A stretch of DNA of 64,000 bases from Roseivirga sp. E12 (GCF_017592825.1 NZ_JAGFMD010000002.1:62001-126000), one strand, 5' to 3'; counted from the first letter of the stretch, positions 1 through 10,794 are shown. The notes: generated by a model not told the origin, from the letters alone. Made by a program: numbers and translations.

Positions 1-1125
1 AAATTGTCGTTTAATTACCTCGTTCTCTACCTGATATTCATCTAACTGAATATCACCTGGCTTAAAACTCCAGAAATCTAGTATTGAAGCGCCCTTTATT
101 CTATCAATAGCTTCTTGAAGTCCAGAATACTCAATTTTAAAAAGTACCGTTGCCCTCCAGTAGACTGCAGGAATAATCATGGTAGAATAAAAACCGAAGC
201 AGCCTTTGGCACTTTGAACAATTCGATTAAAATTCTCAACCTCTTTCAGGTAAGTGATATTTTCGTGTTGTGGAAGCCAATCAGAACGATAAGATTCTGG
301 ATGCAATTTGATTAAAAGCTTAGCCTTTTTACTCAAACAAAACTCATTCAGCTTATTATAAAACTCAATCATCTTTACTTTTGAGACCGTTTCTTCACCA
401 AAAGAATTTTCGGCCAAAGCTTGGTCTATGTGCAAATAGAAACCTTCTTCCATCAAGTTTTCTTCCACCTCCAAATAAGGAATTAACTCCGGACTACCTA
501 TATATTTGATCTGCTCATCACTTACCTGTTCGATTTCTTTATGAATAGTTGCGTTAAAAGGACTAAAACACAAATACTGACTTGCCTTTTTTAGTTTTAA
601 TGGAAAATATTTGGCAGTCCAATATGCTCCCTTTTTCTGTTGTAACTTGGTATATAGTGCAATTAAGACCAGCTTAATCTGATCCGTACCTTTCAATGAG
701 TTGCGAATAAATGAGAGTGAACTAAATGCTTTTTCTGACTGCTCCTGCTTAACCATTTGCACTACATCCTTCTTTCTCCAAAGCTTTTCTCTCGTGCGGT
801 AATCACGATAATTAGTGAAAATTCCGTGTTGAAGAATGTACGTTTTTATACCTTCTTTTTGTGCTGTATGATTCAAAGCCATACTTAGACCAGACTCAAT
901 CGACATGAATATGATACCATCAGGCATCAACTTCTTTAAAATGTCTTGAGCCGAATCGAATTCAGACCAATAGCAACATTTAAAATCATTTGCAAAGTTC
1001 GGCACTTTAGGAAAAGTGGATGGAAGAAAAGTAAGTTGAAAATCATCTTTCAAATCCACAAAGACTTTTACCCAGTCCTTTCGAATTGTAGGCCAAATAA
1101 GCAGATAGTGTTTTTTATCAGACAA
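1..1125 (-). CDS. Polysialyltransferase-like GT-B glycosyltransferase (partial, runs off left edge)
   Basis: An open minus-strand frame of about 375 codons continues past base 1. It has no ATG near its beginning. The most sensible start is TTG at 1125, giving SDKKHYLLIWPTIRKDW, and a stop in the same frame lies only six codons upstream. Visible motifs are YILQHG (around residue 105), LIKLHPES (around 275) and a late GFYSTMIIPA segment. These resemble the C-terminal nucleotide-sugar-binding half of polysialyltransferase and capsule GT-B enzymes. The likely role is transfer of a nonulosonate or other sugar to the surface glycan. It follows the KdsC-like gene by about 80 bases as the last visible gene of the cluster. 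The family call comes from motif impression, not a search; the coding call itself is firm. Confidence 0.7.
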   Translation of the reverse strand, partial: MSDKKHYLLIWPTIRKDWVKVFVDLKDDFQLTFLPSTFPKVPNFANDFKCCYWSEFDSAQDILKKLMPDGIIFMSIESGLSMALNHTAQKEGIKTYILQHGIFTNYRDYRTREKLWRKKDVVQMVKQEQSEKAFSSLSFIRNSLKGTDQIKLVLIALYTKLQQKKGAYWTAKYFPLKLKKASQYLCFSPFNATIHKEIEQVSDEQIKYIGSPELIPYLEVEENLMEEGFYLHIDQALAENSFGEETVSKVKMIEFYNKLNEFCLSKKAKLLIKLHPESYRSDWLPQHENITYLKEVENFNRIVQSAKGCFGFYSTMIIPAVYWRATVLFKIEYSGLQEAIDRIKGASILDFWSFKPGDIQLDEYQVENEVIKRQF

Positions 1126-1204
1126 TCCAGATTAAATATAGGAGGTTCTCTTCCTTTAGGCAGACAGGTTCGGTTGCAAACGCCCTATGAATGACAACAA
1201 TCAC

Positions 1205-2733
<1,529 letters not shown>

Positions 2734-2789
2734 AATTCTGTTGTATTGCTTAGCTCAATGTCATGGTATCAAAAGCAAATCATGGCTTA

Positions 2790-3554
2790 TTATTTACTAA
2801 AACTACTAATTCCTTCACTCATAACTTTCAAAATATCAGGATTGGCATCGGAGGTTGAAACTAATTGATTCACTGAAAAACCGGAATTCTCTTCTCCTAT
2901 CATTTTATACAACCTTTGCATTAGTTTAAAATCTCCTGGTGTATCTATTGTAAACCTTAAATCATTTCTATCGGAAACACTACTCGGAGCTGTCTGCAAC
3001 AGAACTTTAAACTTTTCTGGATTCTCATATAAATAATTAGTGACATGCTCCTGGTAAAAATCCTCGGCAGGGTCGTCTTTCAACATCTGCTTAGCCTTTT
3101 TCAAAGCAGACAACTTTACACCCTCACTAAACAAACCCCAGTGCTTTCTTATAGCAGGCATTCCATCTGCTCCACACAGACTTACATATTCGGTTTCTCC
3201 TTTTAAAGCCTCCAAAAAACCTCCTATCTCATTAATTTGAAGAAAAGGGTTATCCGAACAAATTCTTATAAGATTTTCTGCACCTAAATGCTCAGCACAA
3301 TCAATAAAACGATTCAATACATGGTTCTCGCTCCCTCTATAAACAATTAATGCATGGTTTTCACCCCAATTTTCTAATTGATCATCTGCTGAATTTAGAG
3401 TGGTTGCCAGGGCAATGGGAATATTAAGTGTCCTCAGTTTATCCAACTGGATATCTAGTAGGGACATATTACCATAGAAAGGTCTAAGGACCTTCCCTGC
3501 CATTCTTGTAGAAGACATTCGAGCTTGGATAATAATAAGGCTTTTATCATTCAT
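2790..3554 (-). CDS. SpsF-family cytidylyltransferase (probable CMP-nonulosonate synthetase)
   Basis: The protein opens with IIIQARMSSTRMAGKVLRP, the nucleotide-binding start of the SpsF/COG1861 cytidylyltransferase group. SDNPFLQ (around residue 100) follows as the acidic metal-binding region. I prefer the ATG at 3554 (MNDKSLII) over the in-frame ATG at 3581, because the usual fold starts there. It overlaps the upstream glycosyltransferase stop by 8 bases. It is a paralogue of the PseF at 15604, sharing the QAR-SSR-P-KVL signature. With the NeuB-like synthase and phosphatase next to it, it forms a synthase, phosphatase and CMP-activation set. The exact sugar is unknown. Confidence 0.8.
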   Translation of the reverse strand: MNDKSLIIIQARMSSTRMAGKVLRPFYGNMSLLDIQLDKLRTLNIPIALATTLNSADDQLENWGENHALIVYRGSENHVLNRFIDCAEHLGAENLIRICSDNPFLQINEIGGFLEALKGETEYVSLCGADGMPAIRKHWGLFSEGVKLSALKKAKQMLKDDPAEDFYQEHVTNYLYENPEKFKVLLQTAPSSVSDRNDLRFTIDTPGDFKLMQRLYKMIGEENSGFSVNQLVSTSDANPDILKVMSEGISSFSK

Positions 3555-4605
3555 AGTAGAGATCTTGGATGGCCTCTTCATAGCTCGAAGTCAATTTTTT
3601 AGGATGATAGTTTATAGACTCTTCTATACAGTTTTTCGAAAGTTCTTCTAGAGAGACCTCATCAGTCAAAATAGATCTTGTCAAGTTTTTCAAATCCAAA
3701 AATTCATTTAACACAAAACCAGTCTTCCCATTTTTTACGAAATCCTCCATTCCATATCCGCTATATAAAATGGAAGGTAATCCATTTGCTAGTGTCTCCA
3801 ACCACACACGAGGCAGTCCTTCTGAGTGAGAAGGTAAAATATGTAGATCAGCCTTAATTACGAGTTCCAAGAGTTGGCTTTCAATTAACAAGCCATGAAA
3901 TTCAACGTTATCATATTTAATTTCATTCTTATAAAGTTTCTCATTTCCTTTTCCAACGACATGAAAAGTCAACTCTGGAAATGCGTTTGCCAAGGCGATA
4001 TAATCTGAAAGCCCCTTTCTCTTCCAATCATTACCTATGAAAATAGCATTCTCTAAAACGTGTCTGACTCTGCTCTTCTTCTGAAAACTGGTAAAGTCAT
4101 TTGGAGGTAGTAACAAATTTCTCTGACTATTAATCCCCCAGTGTTTCTTATTATGATTGGCCATAAATGGTGTCATTGAGTAAACATGGTCGACAAAGTC
4201 ATAACCAGCATTTATGTCACCTTTTGTTGCTTTTCTCAATTCAGCTAAGGCTATATCTAATGATTTGTCATCAATAACATTCCTCATTGTTTTAAAAGTC
4301 CTTACGTTGAATATCCAAACCAGTAACTTTTGTAATCTCAAAAAACTTGTTTTAGGAAGATATACAACGTCAGCTTTCCAAAAACCCCATATAAAGCCAA
4401 CTGGGCCAAAAAATCTTACAGGGTATCGGCAATTAAAGAGCTTCATGCCTGGCCCTTTTATCTTAGGAAGGTCTCCATGATTAATTTGCAAAGAATAAAC
4501 TATAAATTTTTCTTTATCCAAGTATTTAGCCAAGGCCCTACAGCTTAAATTTTGAGCATTTGTCTGATTGACAAAAGCGGCAAGAAAGACTTTTATTTTT
4601 TTCAA
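3547..4605 (-). CDS. Glycosyltransferase family 4
   Basis: A 352-aa GT-B fold protein. The C-terminal half carries the typical GT4 features: VGKGN, an LPSHSEGLPRVWLETLANGLP block with the nucleotide-binding E-x7-E spacing, and GKTGFVL. It probably transfers a hexose-type sugar from a nucleotide donor to the growing lipid-linked glycan on the cytoplasmic face. It overlaps the sulfotransferase upstream by 4 bases and the cytidylyltransferase downstream by 8, so it belongs to the same transcript. Donor and acceptor cannot be read from the sequence. Confidence 0.9.
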   Translation of the reverse strand: MKKIKVFLAAFVNQTNAQNLSCRALAKYLDKEKFIVYSLQINHGDLPKIKGPGMKLFNCRYPVRFFGPVGFIWGFWKADVVYLPKTSFLRLQKLLVWIFNVRTFKTMRNVIDDKSLDIALAELRKATKGDINAGYDFVDHVYSMTPFMANHNKKHWGINSQRNLLLPPNDFTSFQKKSRVRHVLENAIFIGNDWKRKGLSDYIALANAFPELTFHVVGKGNEKLYKNEIKYDNVEFHGLLIESQLLELVIKADLHILPSHSEGLPRVWLETLANGLPSILYSGYGMEDFVKNGKTGFVLNEFLDLKNLTRSILTDEVSLEELSKNCIEESINYHPKKLTSSYEEAIQDLYYE

Positions 4606-5513
4606 TCTTGTCTGCTTAAGCTTTCAATAGCTTGCTTTCTTCTATATTCTCTACGTCCGCCCATACTTTTTAATCTACCCTTGATTCGGCTTACGACTGG
4701 TCCATAAAATTTCATTTTATAATCCAAATCCTCCAATTTATATCCTAAGTTTTGCAGCAAAATATTCGTTTCCCTCTCAATTAGAAAGACATCTTTCCTC
4801 TTCAATTTTTCCTTCCACAAATTGACTCGATTTGCTGAAAGGTCTTTCCCTACAAGCTTATGTTGGTTGTGCGTATAAGAAGGCAAGAAAGTCCCATCAC
4901 CGCCTTCTATCATACCTTTATTGAACTTAATACCCAACCAGTCACAAATACTTGAAATGGTAATTTCAGGCTTGGTCAAAATATCTTCATAACGAACAGT
5001 ATAAATGTTTTCTCCTTGGGCCAATGGCGCTAAACCCCACCCTACTTTTTTCATCCACCAACGCGCGGCAGTTATGGGGTCCTTTGGTCCCCAAGGAACA
5101 GACATTAAAGAATTAAAAACTGCTCTTCCATCTCTAATAATATGGAGAAACTTCGCATTTGGGTATACCCTTTTTAGCGCTTGATAATGTTCAAAGTTAT
5201 TGGGTGTATGGTCTACGAAGTACTGATAACTGTTTTTGAATCTAAACTTTAGAAGTTGGTCGAACACTTCTGATCTTCTCAATTCCCCAGAGGTATCTAG
5301 TTTTTCCAGAAACTCATCGTTATTCCAGAGTCTAAATCTAAAATTATTCTTCAGTACTTCCTTATCGGACTTTGAAAATGTGCCTTCCTTAAGTAACCTG
5401 AACTTAAATTGAGCCTCAGGTGCCGTAACACATTCTTTGGATGCATTAAGTAAACCAGCCAGCATGGTTGTGCCACTGCGTTCACACCCTCCTATAAACA
5501 ATTTTGTGCTCAT
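4602..5513 (-). CDS. PAPS-dependent sulfotransferase
   Basis: The N-terminus has the 5'-phosphosulfate loop GGCERSGTTML, and IIRDGRAVFNSLMS around residue 125 is the 3'-phosphate-binding motif. Both are hallmarks of the sulfotransferase family that uses PAPS. An upstream in-frame ATG at 5549 would add 12 residues. The start at 5513 (MSTKLFIGG) is preferred because it places the first beta-strand at the N-terminus. Its place in the glycan cluster suggests it sulfates the surface polysaccharide or its nonulosonate; that acceptor is inference. About 150 bases without a gene separate it from the upstream gene. Confidence 0.88.
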   Translation of the reverse strand: MSTKLFIGGCERSGTTMLAGLLNASKECVTAPEAQFKFRLLKEGTFSKSDKEVLKNNFRFRLWNNDEFLEKLDTSGELRRSEVFDQLLKFRFKNSYQYFVDHTPNNFEHYQALKRVYPNAKFLHIIRDGRAVFNSLMSVPWGPKDPITAARWWMKKVGWGLAPLAQGENIYTVRYEDILTKPEITISSICDWLGIKFNKGMIEGGDGTFLPSYTHNQHKLVGKDLSANRVNLWKEKLKRKDVFLIERETNILLQNLGYKLEDLDYKMKFYGPVVSRIKGRLKSMGGRREYRRKQAIESLSRQD

Positions 5514-5667
5514 AATTCGGCTACTTTCTCCATTCTTTGTGTGGATCAAAGTTTAGTGCTTCTGTAGGTGAAATTTCTGCAATGAAATTCATTTACAACG
5601 TTAATGGCAATAAGAGTGAATGTTTTAATGAAAAAGTACCAAATCAACTGACCCATCATAGTTTGAA

Positions 5668-7023
5668 TCAATTTTCAGTAAAAATCTCGAATAAATTTAG
5701 GCCCTTAGAATTGATTCGAATACTTTCCATCTCAGAATCGCTGACCATTCTAGATAAATCTCTTCTCAACTCTCTTTTACCAAGTCCTGGAAACTTACGG
5801 GTGTTATAAAATTCTGTTGATGGTTTTAATTTAAACTTTACCAACCACATATAAACCTTTTGTTTCCAACTTACCTGAATCTCGTCAAAGGAATCATCTG
5901 TTCTAACTTCCTCCAGCTCGATGATGTGCTTCATGATTTGTTCGCTGGCATCATCTTCAGCCCCATAATTCGCTATATGCTTCTCAAATGCTCTGCTAGT
6001 TTTATCATTGATAAGGCCTGACCAGTCATCTTTTTGGATATGCCTTTCTAAGATTTGAAGCACTTCTTCTTTTTTGTGACATACTATGCTGAAATCATTG
6101 GAGATATGTTTCGCATACTCATGACTGGTATCAGGCAAGTAGGCAAGCACATCCCTACCGAGCAATTTAGCTTCTAAACCTGTGGTACATGAACTATGAA
6201 TTACGAAAGATGATGCCATTAACCAAGGAGTTGGTGGCCCACCATCCTGGACATGAAGGTTTTTGTATTTTTCACTCATGGCCCTCCAAAAGCCTGGATC
6301 TTCTGACGGATGCGGTCGTACCAGTACATTCAGTTCTGGAAATTTAATGGCTGTCTCTTCCACCAAGTGAGCAAAGTAGTGGAACATTCTTTCGAAATAA
6401 TCAAGCTTATCTGTATAATGCAGTTCGTCAGACTTGTTTTTTATCCGGCCTATGTTGGTTAAAAGTTTCATAGGCCCTCCCTTACCTAAAGCATGGTTTA
6501 CAGTAAAATTGGAAGGAAAGAACACAAAGTCACCATATTTGGCTTTTATCCGGCTAATATCCTTAGCAAATATCTTCTGAGCCAATTTGGGCTTTAATAA
6601 ATCGACCCTTGGGTTACCTGTCGCTTTTACCTTATGAGCATATTCGGGGTACTCTGAAAGTATTGTTTCTTCTTCTGACTTACCCCAAGTAAAGACCAGG
6701 GAGGCTTGTTCTAAGGTTTCGGGAGAAACTCTTTGAGTAACATACTTGAACCTGTTATTTTGACTGGCAAGACCTTCCTCATCTAAGGAAACAATTTGAG
6801 ATCCCTTGCTTAATAACTCTGCAAATTGATCTTTCTTGTTCAACGATATACTTTTGTCGAAATAAACCCCTTTTGGCAATTTATCCCGATGAATTGACAG
6901 TGTTCGCTCTGAACCGAAAATGACTATAAAACCATTTTCTAATGCTTTCTTGACAAGAAGTAACCGAGAAAGATAATCTCTCACTTTAACCTCAACCGCT
7001 ATAATCAAATACCTCTTCTTCAT
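5668..7023 (-). CDS. Surface carbohydrate biosynthesis protein (TIGR04396-like, GT-B type)
   Basis: This 451-aa protein resembles the surface carbohydrate biosynthesis family often found beside sialic-type acid genes. Visible blocks are FTWGKSEEETI (around 115), ATGNPRVDLL (around 135), NVLVRPHPSEDPGFW (around 235) and IHSSCTTGLEAKLLGR (around 280). The last two match the donor-binding half of CDP-glycerol/polysialyl-type GT-B enzymes. The family has no settled biochemical role that I know of; transfer of a nonulosonate or polyol phosphate is a reasonable guess. It overlaps the AsnB-like gene by 4 bases. Confidence 0.72.
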   Translation of the reverse strand: MKKRYLIIAVEVKVRDYLSRLLLVKKALENGFIVIFGSERTLSIHRDKLPKGVYFDKSISLNKKDQFAELLSKGSQIVSLDEEGLASQNNRFKYVTQRVSPETLEQASLVFTWGKSEEETILSEYPEYAHKVKATGNPRVDLLKPKLAQKIFAKDISRIKAKYGDFVFFPSNFTVNHALGKGGPMKLLTNIGRIKNKSDELHYTDKLDYFERMFHYFAHLVEETAIKFPELNVLVRPHPSEDPGFWRAMSEKYKNLHVQDGGPPTPWLMASSFVIHSSCTTGLEAKLLGRDVLAYLPDTSHEYAKHISNDFSIVCHKKEEVLQILERHIQKDDWSGLINDKTSRAFEKHIANYGAEDDASEQIMKHIIELEEVRTDDSFDEIQVSWKQKVYMWLVKFKLKPSTEFYNTRKFPGLGKRELRRDLSRMVSDSEMESIRINSKGLNLFEIFTEN

Positions 7024-8891
7024 TTAGCAGAATTGTCATTATTAAGAATGCCATTCAGAAAAATCTGCATATTGACAAACCTGCAGGCCATCATAGCCAT
7101 ATCCTTTGTCCAAGAAAAGTTTCTATGACTGTTAATTCTTTCCATCCAAAAATCGAATAACATTTTTGCCTCAGGAGTCTTAAAATCTTCTGAAATCAAC
7201 CTCTGGTTGGATAGAAGTTCTCCCAGAATATCCATTTCCTTATTGAGGCTCAAGGGTTTTTGAGGTACCACAGAAGTGGATCCCTGAATTACTCTTTTGA
7301 GTTTTGAAACAATACCTTGAGTCCAACTGGGGTTAAGTCCTAGTTCCTTGACATAGCTGGAGTAAGGTTTCATTTTCGATTGGAAATAACGATGACTCAA
7401 TGGCTTAACTGTGAACATTTCTCTAATTGACAATCGATAATTCATGAAAAAAGAAGCCAAGGGGCCATGATTGTAAACAATCATTCTTTCCAAATCATCA
7501 ATCCTTCGAATGTTCTGGTACATAGTAGGCACATTGTGAATAGTTCTACACCAACGCAGCGTTTTGATGGTAGTAAGTCGCTCCGAGGAATTGAATTCTT
7601 CTAGGTCTTTTCCAAATTTCCGCTTCATCAGGTCGGTAACAGGAAGGGACAACCGCTCGTCTCTGTTTTTTTTGTACATCTCACTCAAGGCTTCGAGTCC
7701 TTTTGGAAACTTCTCTTTCTCGTAAACCATGGTGTGCTCTTGATATGATCTGGCTAAACGATCTATGAAGGTCTTGAAGCTCATCCGCCACTCTTTCTTC
7801 CGTAGGATTGGAGTCAATAGAAATCGCCATTTTTTCGAGTGAAACATCCAATAGTAGATCACGCGATAAGGGATTTTCAAAAAAGTATATACGGCCCTTT
7901 TGTATCCGGTAATAGTTGAAAGTGGTGCGAAAGTGTCTACATAATAGAGCGTATCTAGGTTTTGACCTGAGAAGGCATGAACCAACTCTCCTTCGTCTTT
8001 TATGGCAAAGTCTACCGTGAGGTATTGAGGCCCGGCTATAGTGCCAAAACCTTCCTCTCCTCGTTTTCTCAAATAATCGAGGCTCATTCTCTCCTTTTGT
8101 TTGGCAAGAATGAGCTTATTGTCAAAGTCTTTAACAATAGACTCTGCCAGTGTCACGGAAGGATGCCCTACTCCTGAATAGGGAACATGCAAGCAATCTA
8201 TTTTACCCAGGGCTGCCAATAATACAGCACTGTCGATGCCCCCAGATTTTAGAAGGATGAATTTTTTTTCTTCATCCTTCTTAATGAGTGTCAGAGTCTG
8301 CTCCAGTAAAAACCCAAATCGTTTGCTGTTTTTACTAAAAGTCCCCTGCTTTTGTTTGTAATTAAGAAAAAACAAGTCTATATCAGACTGGTTCTCCGCC
8401 AAACGGATTTTAGAGCCTGGAATTAGTTTTTTAATGTTTTCAAAAAGACTGTCAAAGGGGTTTCTGGCCAATATGTGGTGCGATAAAATGGAATTGACGA
8501 CTTCTTTTTCATCCAAAGTATCATAGGAACCATATGCACAGTAAATCCACTTTTCATTATTTGAAAATGTGATTTCACCTGATTTTTCTTTGTGGAAATA
8601 CAAGGCTGGCGCAGACAATGTGCAGAAAATGTCTAGCTCTGTATCATTGCTTATAATCAAGAATGCCTCTCCCACTATAGCACCTACCAGTTCATCAATG
8701 TCTTGGTGCTTTTCAATTGCCGACAGCAATCTTTCATTCAGCTTTACTTCAGACAGAACCTCTTCACCGATAACTGCACCAAAAACTTCACCAAAAATGC
8801 ATAATGTAAATCCATTCCCCTTATGCATTTGAAAATCAACATCACTGCTGACTGATGAGTATCCCGATACCCTAAAACTTATGTCATCCAT
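7020..8891 (-). CDS. Asparagine synthetase-like protein without glutaminase cysteine
   Basis: A 623-aa protein with the ATP pyrophosphatase P-loop SGGIDS at 216-221, followed by a strand and helix as in the AsnB synthetase domain. The N-terminal 200 residues look like a degenerate Ntn-hydrolase domain: the second residue is Asp rather than the Cys nucleophile, so glutamine hydrolysis is not expected. Such proteins in glycan clusters may amidate or otherwise adenylate a sugar carboxylate using ammonia. It lies between the acyltransferase (18 bases away) and the surface-carbohydrate gene (4-base overlap). The substrate is unknown. A carboxyl group of a nonulosonate or uronic acid is an attractive but unproven target. 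Confidence 0.75.
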   Translation of the reverse strand: MDDISFRVSGYSSVSSDVDFQMHKGNGFTLCIFGEVFGAVIGEEVLSEVKLNERLLSAIEKHQDIDELVGAIVGEAFLIISNDTELDIFCTLSAPALYFHKEKSGEITFSNNEKWIYCAYGSYDTLDEKEVVNSILSHHILARNPFDSLFENIKKLIPGSKIRLAENQSDIDLFFLNYKQKQGTFSKNSKRFGFLLEQTLTLIKKDEEKKFILLKSGGIDSAVLLAALGKIDCLHVPYSGVGHPSVTLAESIVKDFDNKLILAKQKERMSLDYLRKRGEEGFGTIAGPQYLTVDFAIKDEGELVHAFSGQNLDTLYYVDTFAPLSTITGYKRAVYTFLKIPYRVIYYWMFHSKKWRFLLTPILRKKEWRMSFKTFIDRLARSYQEHTMVYEKEKFPKGLEALSEMYKKNRDERLSLPVTDLMKRKFGKDLEEFNSSERLTTIKTLRWCRTIHNVPTMYQNIRRIDDLERMIVYNHGPLASFFMNYRLSIREMFTVKPLSHRYFQSKMKPYSSYVKELGLNPSWTQGIVSKLKRVIQGSTSVVPQKPLSLNKEMDILGELLSNQRLISEDFKTPEAKMLFDFWMERINSHRNFSWTKDMAMMACRFVNMQIFLNGILNNDNSAK

Positions 8892-8909
8892 AATTACTGG
8901 TTCCTGAAC

Positions 8910-9737
8910 TTAAGAAAAATCCATACTTAGAAATTTACCAATGTCTCCGTTGATGCGCTGTACATAATCACCGATTTTCTCCTCCGGCCAATCCCACCAT
9001 TCTATCTCAAGTAGCCGTTTAATCTCGTTTTCACTAAACCTTAATTTCAATACTTTGGCAGGAATCCCCCCAACTATGGCATAGTCTGGTACATCCTTGG
9101 TAACATAAGCACGAGATGCTATCACTGCTCCATGTCCAACTGTGACCCCAACCTTAATAATGGCACCTTCGCCTATGTAAACATCATTTTTGATGATGGT
9201 TTTTGTTTCAATTAACTCAGCTTTTGCTGTATCGTCTTTAGTGATATCCTTGTGTTTGTTAGTAAAGTGATAATTGAGAGGATATGTACTTACTGTATCG
9301 GTCCTATGTCCCATTTGACCAATGACACAATTATCTCCTACATGACAGAAACTACCGACTTCGGCATTTTGCAGCACTGTGGTAGGTTTAACATAAGAAT
9401 ACTTACCGATGCTGCTTCTTCCTAATGTCCGAGTGCTCTTTCCAAAAAATGGCTCGGTAAAATTATATTCAATTTTCCCACGAGGAACACCCAACTCAAC
9501 AAGTTGATTGGTAATCTCCTCGTTGAATATCGGGCAGACTATAATCTTGTCGTAAGTCATGTCAGAGACTGACTCCGGGGCATATACAGGGACACCATCC
9601 AACAGAGTATTGGTTATTCTAGAGTCGTTATCTAGAAAAGCCACTATTCTGGCCTGGTTCATCCATACAAATGGTTTAAGCGAAGCCAAAACATGTTTGC
9701 CATCTTGATTCGCTCCAAAAAGTACTATATCTAACAT
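8910..9737 (-). CDS. PglD-N/CatB-type hybrid left-handed beta-helix acetyltransferase
   Basis: Residues 1-90 form a Rossmann-like PglD N-terminal domain (IVLFGANQDGKHVL, then FLDND). From about residue 105 come hexapeptide repeats (VGSFCHVGDNCVIGQ, IGEGAIIKVGVTVGHGAVI, VPDYAIVGGIPAK). The end (FSENEIKRLLEIEWWDWPEEKI) is the tail typical of CatB/Vat xenobiotic acetyltransferases. It probably transfers an acyl group from acyl-CoA to an amino or hydroxyl group of a nucleotide sugar or nonulosonate. It is directly downstream of pseI, so it is a candidate for the missing PseH step or for a later O-acetylation. Confidence 0.82.
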   Translation of the reverse strand: MLDIVLFGANQDGKHVLASLKPFVWMNQARIVAFLDNDSRITNTLLDGVPVYAPESVSDMTYDKIIVCPIFNEEITNQLVELGVPRGKIEYNFTEPFFGKSTRTLGRSSIGKYSYVKPTTVLQNAEVGSFCHVGDNCVIGQMGHRTDTVSTYPLNYHFTNKHKDITKDDTAKAELIETKTIIKNDVYIGEGAIIKVGVTVGHGAVIASRAYVTKDVPDYAIVGGIPAKVLKLRFSENEIKRLLEIEWWDWPEEKIGDYVQRINGDIGKFLSMDFS

Positions 9738-9768
9738 TCAATTAGCTGCTTAAGCTTTATCTCTTATT

Positions 9769-10794
9769 CTATTTCTCTATCAAACCCAATGTAAGAGCGG
9801 TACCTCTTTTGATGTTTGTCAATGCTCTTTTGCCAAGGATTTGATCATAGAAACGAGGGTGTAGCCCATACCCTGGTCTAATGGAGCGGACATTCTGTGC
9901 AGTCAACTCTTCACCTTTTTTAATGTCTTCAGTAACATAAAGTGATCTGGAGAATTCACGGCTTTTCAGTTGTTTTTCACTCAGGCTATAATCTACTGTG
10001 CCGATGGCTCTTTCTGCCTGCCTCACAGCATTGACCATTTGGGTAAATTCTTGTTCATCTAATGAAAAACTAGAATCGGGTCCGCCTATGGACTTATCAA
10101 GTATGAAGTGCTTTTCAATGATTTTAGCCCCCAGGCTGGTGGCCACAATGGGTGCCGTCAACCCTAATGTATGATCAGAAAGGCCGCTTATGACACCAAA
10201 CCTTTCGGCAAGGTCTTTGATCATTACCAGATTGGCCTCCTCAATGGGAGCAGGATAACTGGAGGTGCACTTTAATAAGGCAATCTGGTTGTTGCCCATT
10301 TTGTAACAACTGTCTACTGCCAGCTGAATGTCTTCATCAGACGCAATGCCCGTAGAAATGATGACAGGCTTTCCCTTTGAGGCTACAAGTTCAATCAGGG
10401 GAATATCGGTGATTTCAAAACTGGCAATCTTATAGGCTGGCACATTAAGTTCTTCCAGCAACGCAACTGCACTAGGATCGAATGGAGAAGAAAAACAAAC
10501 CAACCCCTCCTCTCTGGCAACTTCAAAGAGTTGTTTGTGCCATTCCCAAGGCGTATGGGCTTCTTTATACAGGTCATAGAGTGTCCTACCATCCCAAATG
10601 GTACCATGGTTTAATTTAAAGTCATCACTATCATGTTGCATTGTGATGGTGTCTGCAGTGTAAGTTTGCAGTTTGATCGCATCGGCACCTGTACGTTTGG
10701 CCGCTCGAATTGTATCAATGGCCACCGCAATGCTTCCATTGTGATTGGCCGACAATTCGGCTATGATAAAAACTCCTGATTGGTCAAAGATCAT
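9769..10794 (-). CDS. pseI: Pseudaminic acid synthase
   Basis: The 341-aa sequence is typical PseI: FIIAELSANHNGS at the start, AIKLQTYTADTIT, FSSPFDPSAV, KIASFEITDIPLI, GLSDHTLG, EKHFILD, and a C-terminal SAF domain with SIRPGYGLHPRF. It condenses PEP with 2,4-diacylamido-2,4,6-trideoxy-L-altrose to make pseudaminic acid in the cytoplasm. It overlaps the ATP-grasp gene by 4 bases. Together with pseB, pseC, pseF and pseG it gives a nearly complete Pse pathway. The motif set separates it clearly from the divergent NeuB-type synthase at 1693. Confidence 0.95.
   Translation of the reverse strand: MIFDQSGVFIIAELSANHNGSIAVAIDTIRAAKRTGADAIKLQTYTADTITMQHDSDDFKLNHGTIWDGRTLYDLYKEAHTPWEWHKQLFEVAREEGLVCFSSPFDPSAVALLEELNVPAYKIASFEITDIPLIELVASKGKPVIISTGIASDEDIQLAVDSCYKMGNNQIALLKCTSSYPAPIEEANLVMIKDLAERFGVISGLSDHTLGLTAPIVATSLGAKIIEKHFILDKSIGGPDSSFSLDEQEFTQMVNAVRQAERAIGTVDYSLSEKQLKSREFSRSLYVTEDIKKGEELTAQNVRSIRPGYGLHPRFYDQILGKRALTNIKRGTALTLGLIEK

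Noticed and set aside
1126-1204. Possible frameshift: a second minus-strand frame reads openly for about 22 codons before the edge gene
   Set aside because: The stretch has no resemblance to a glycosyltransferase N-terminus, and the TTG start at 1125 gives a natural beta-strand start.
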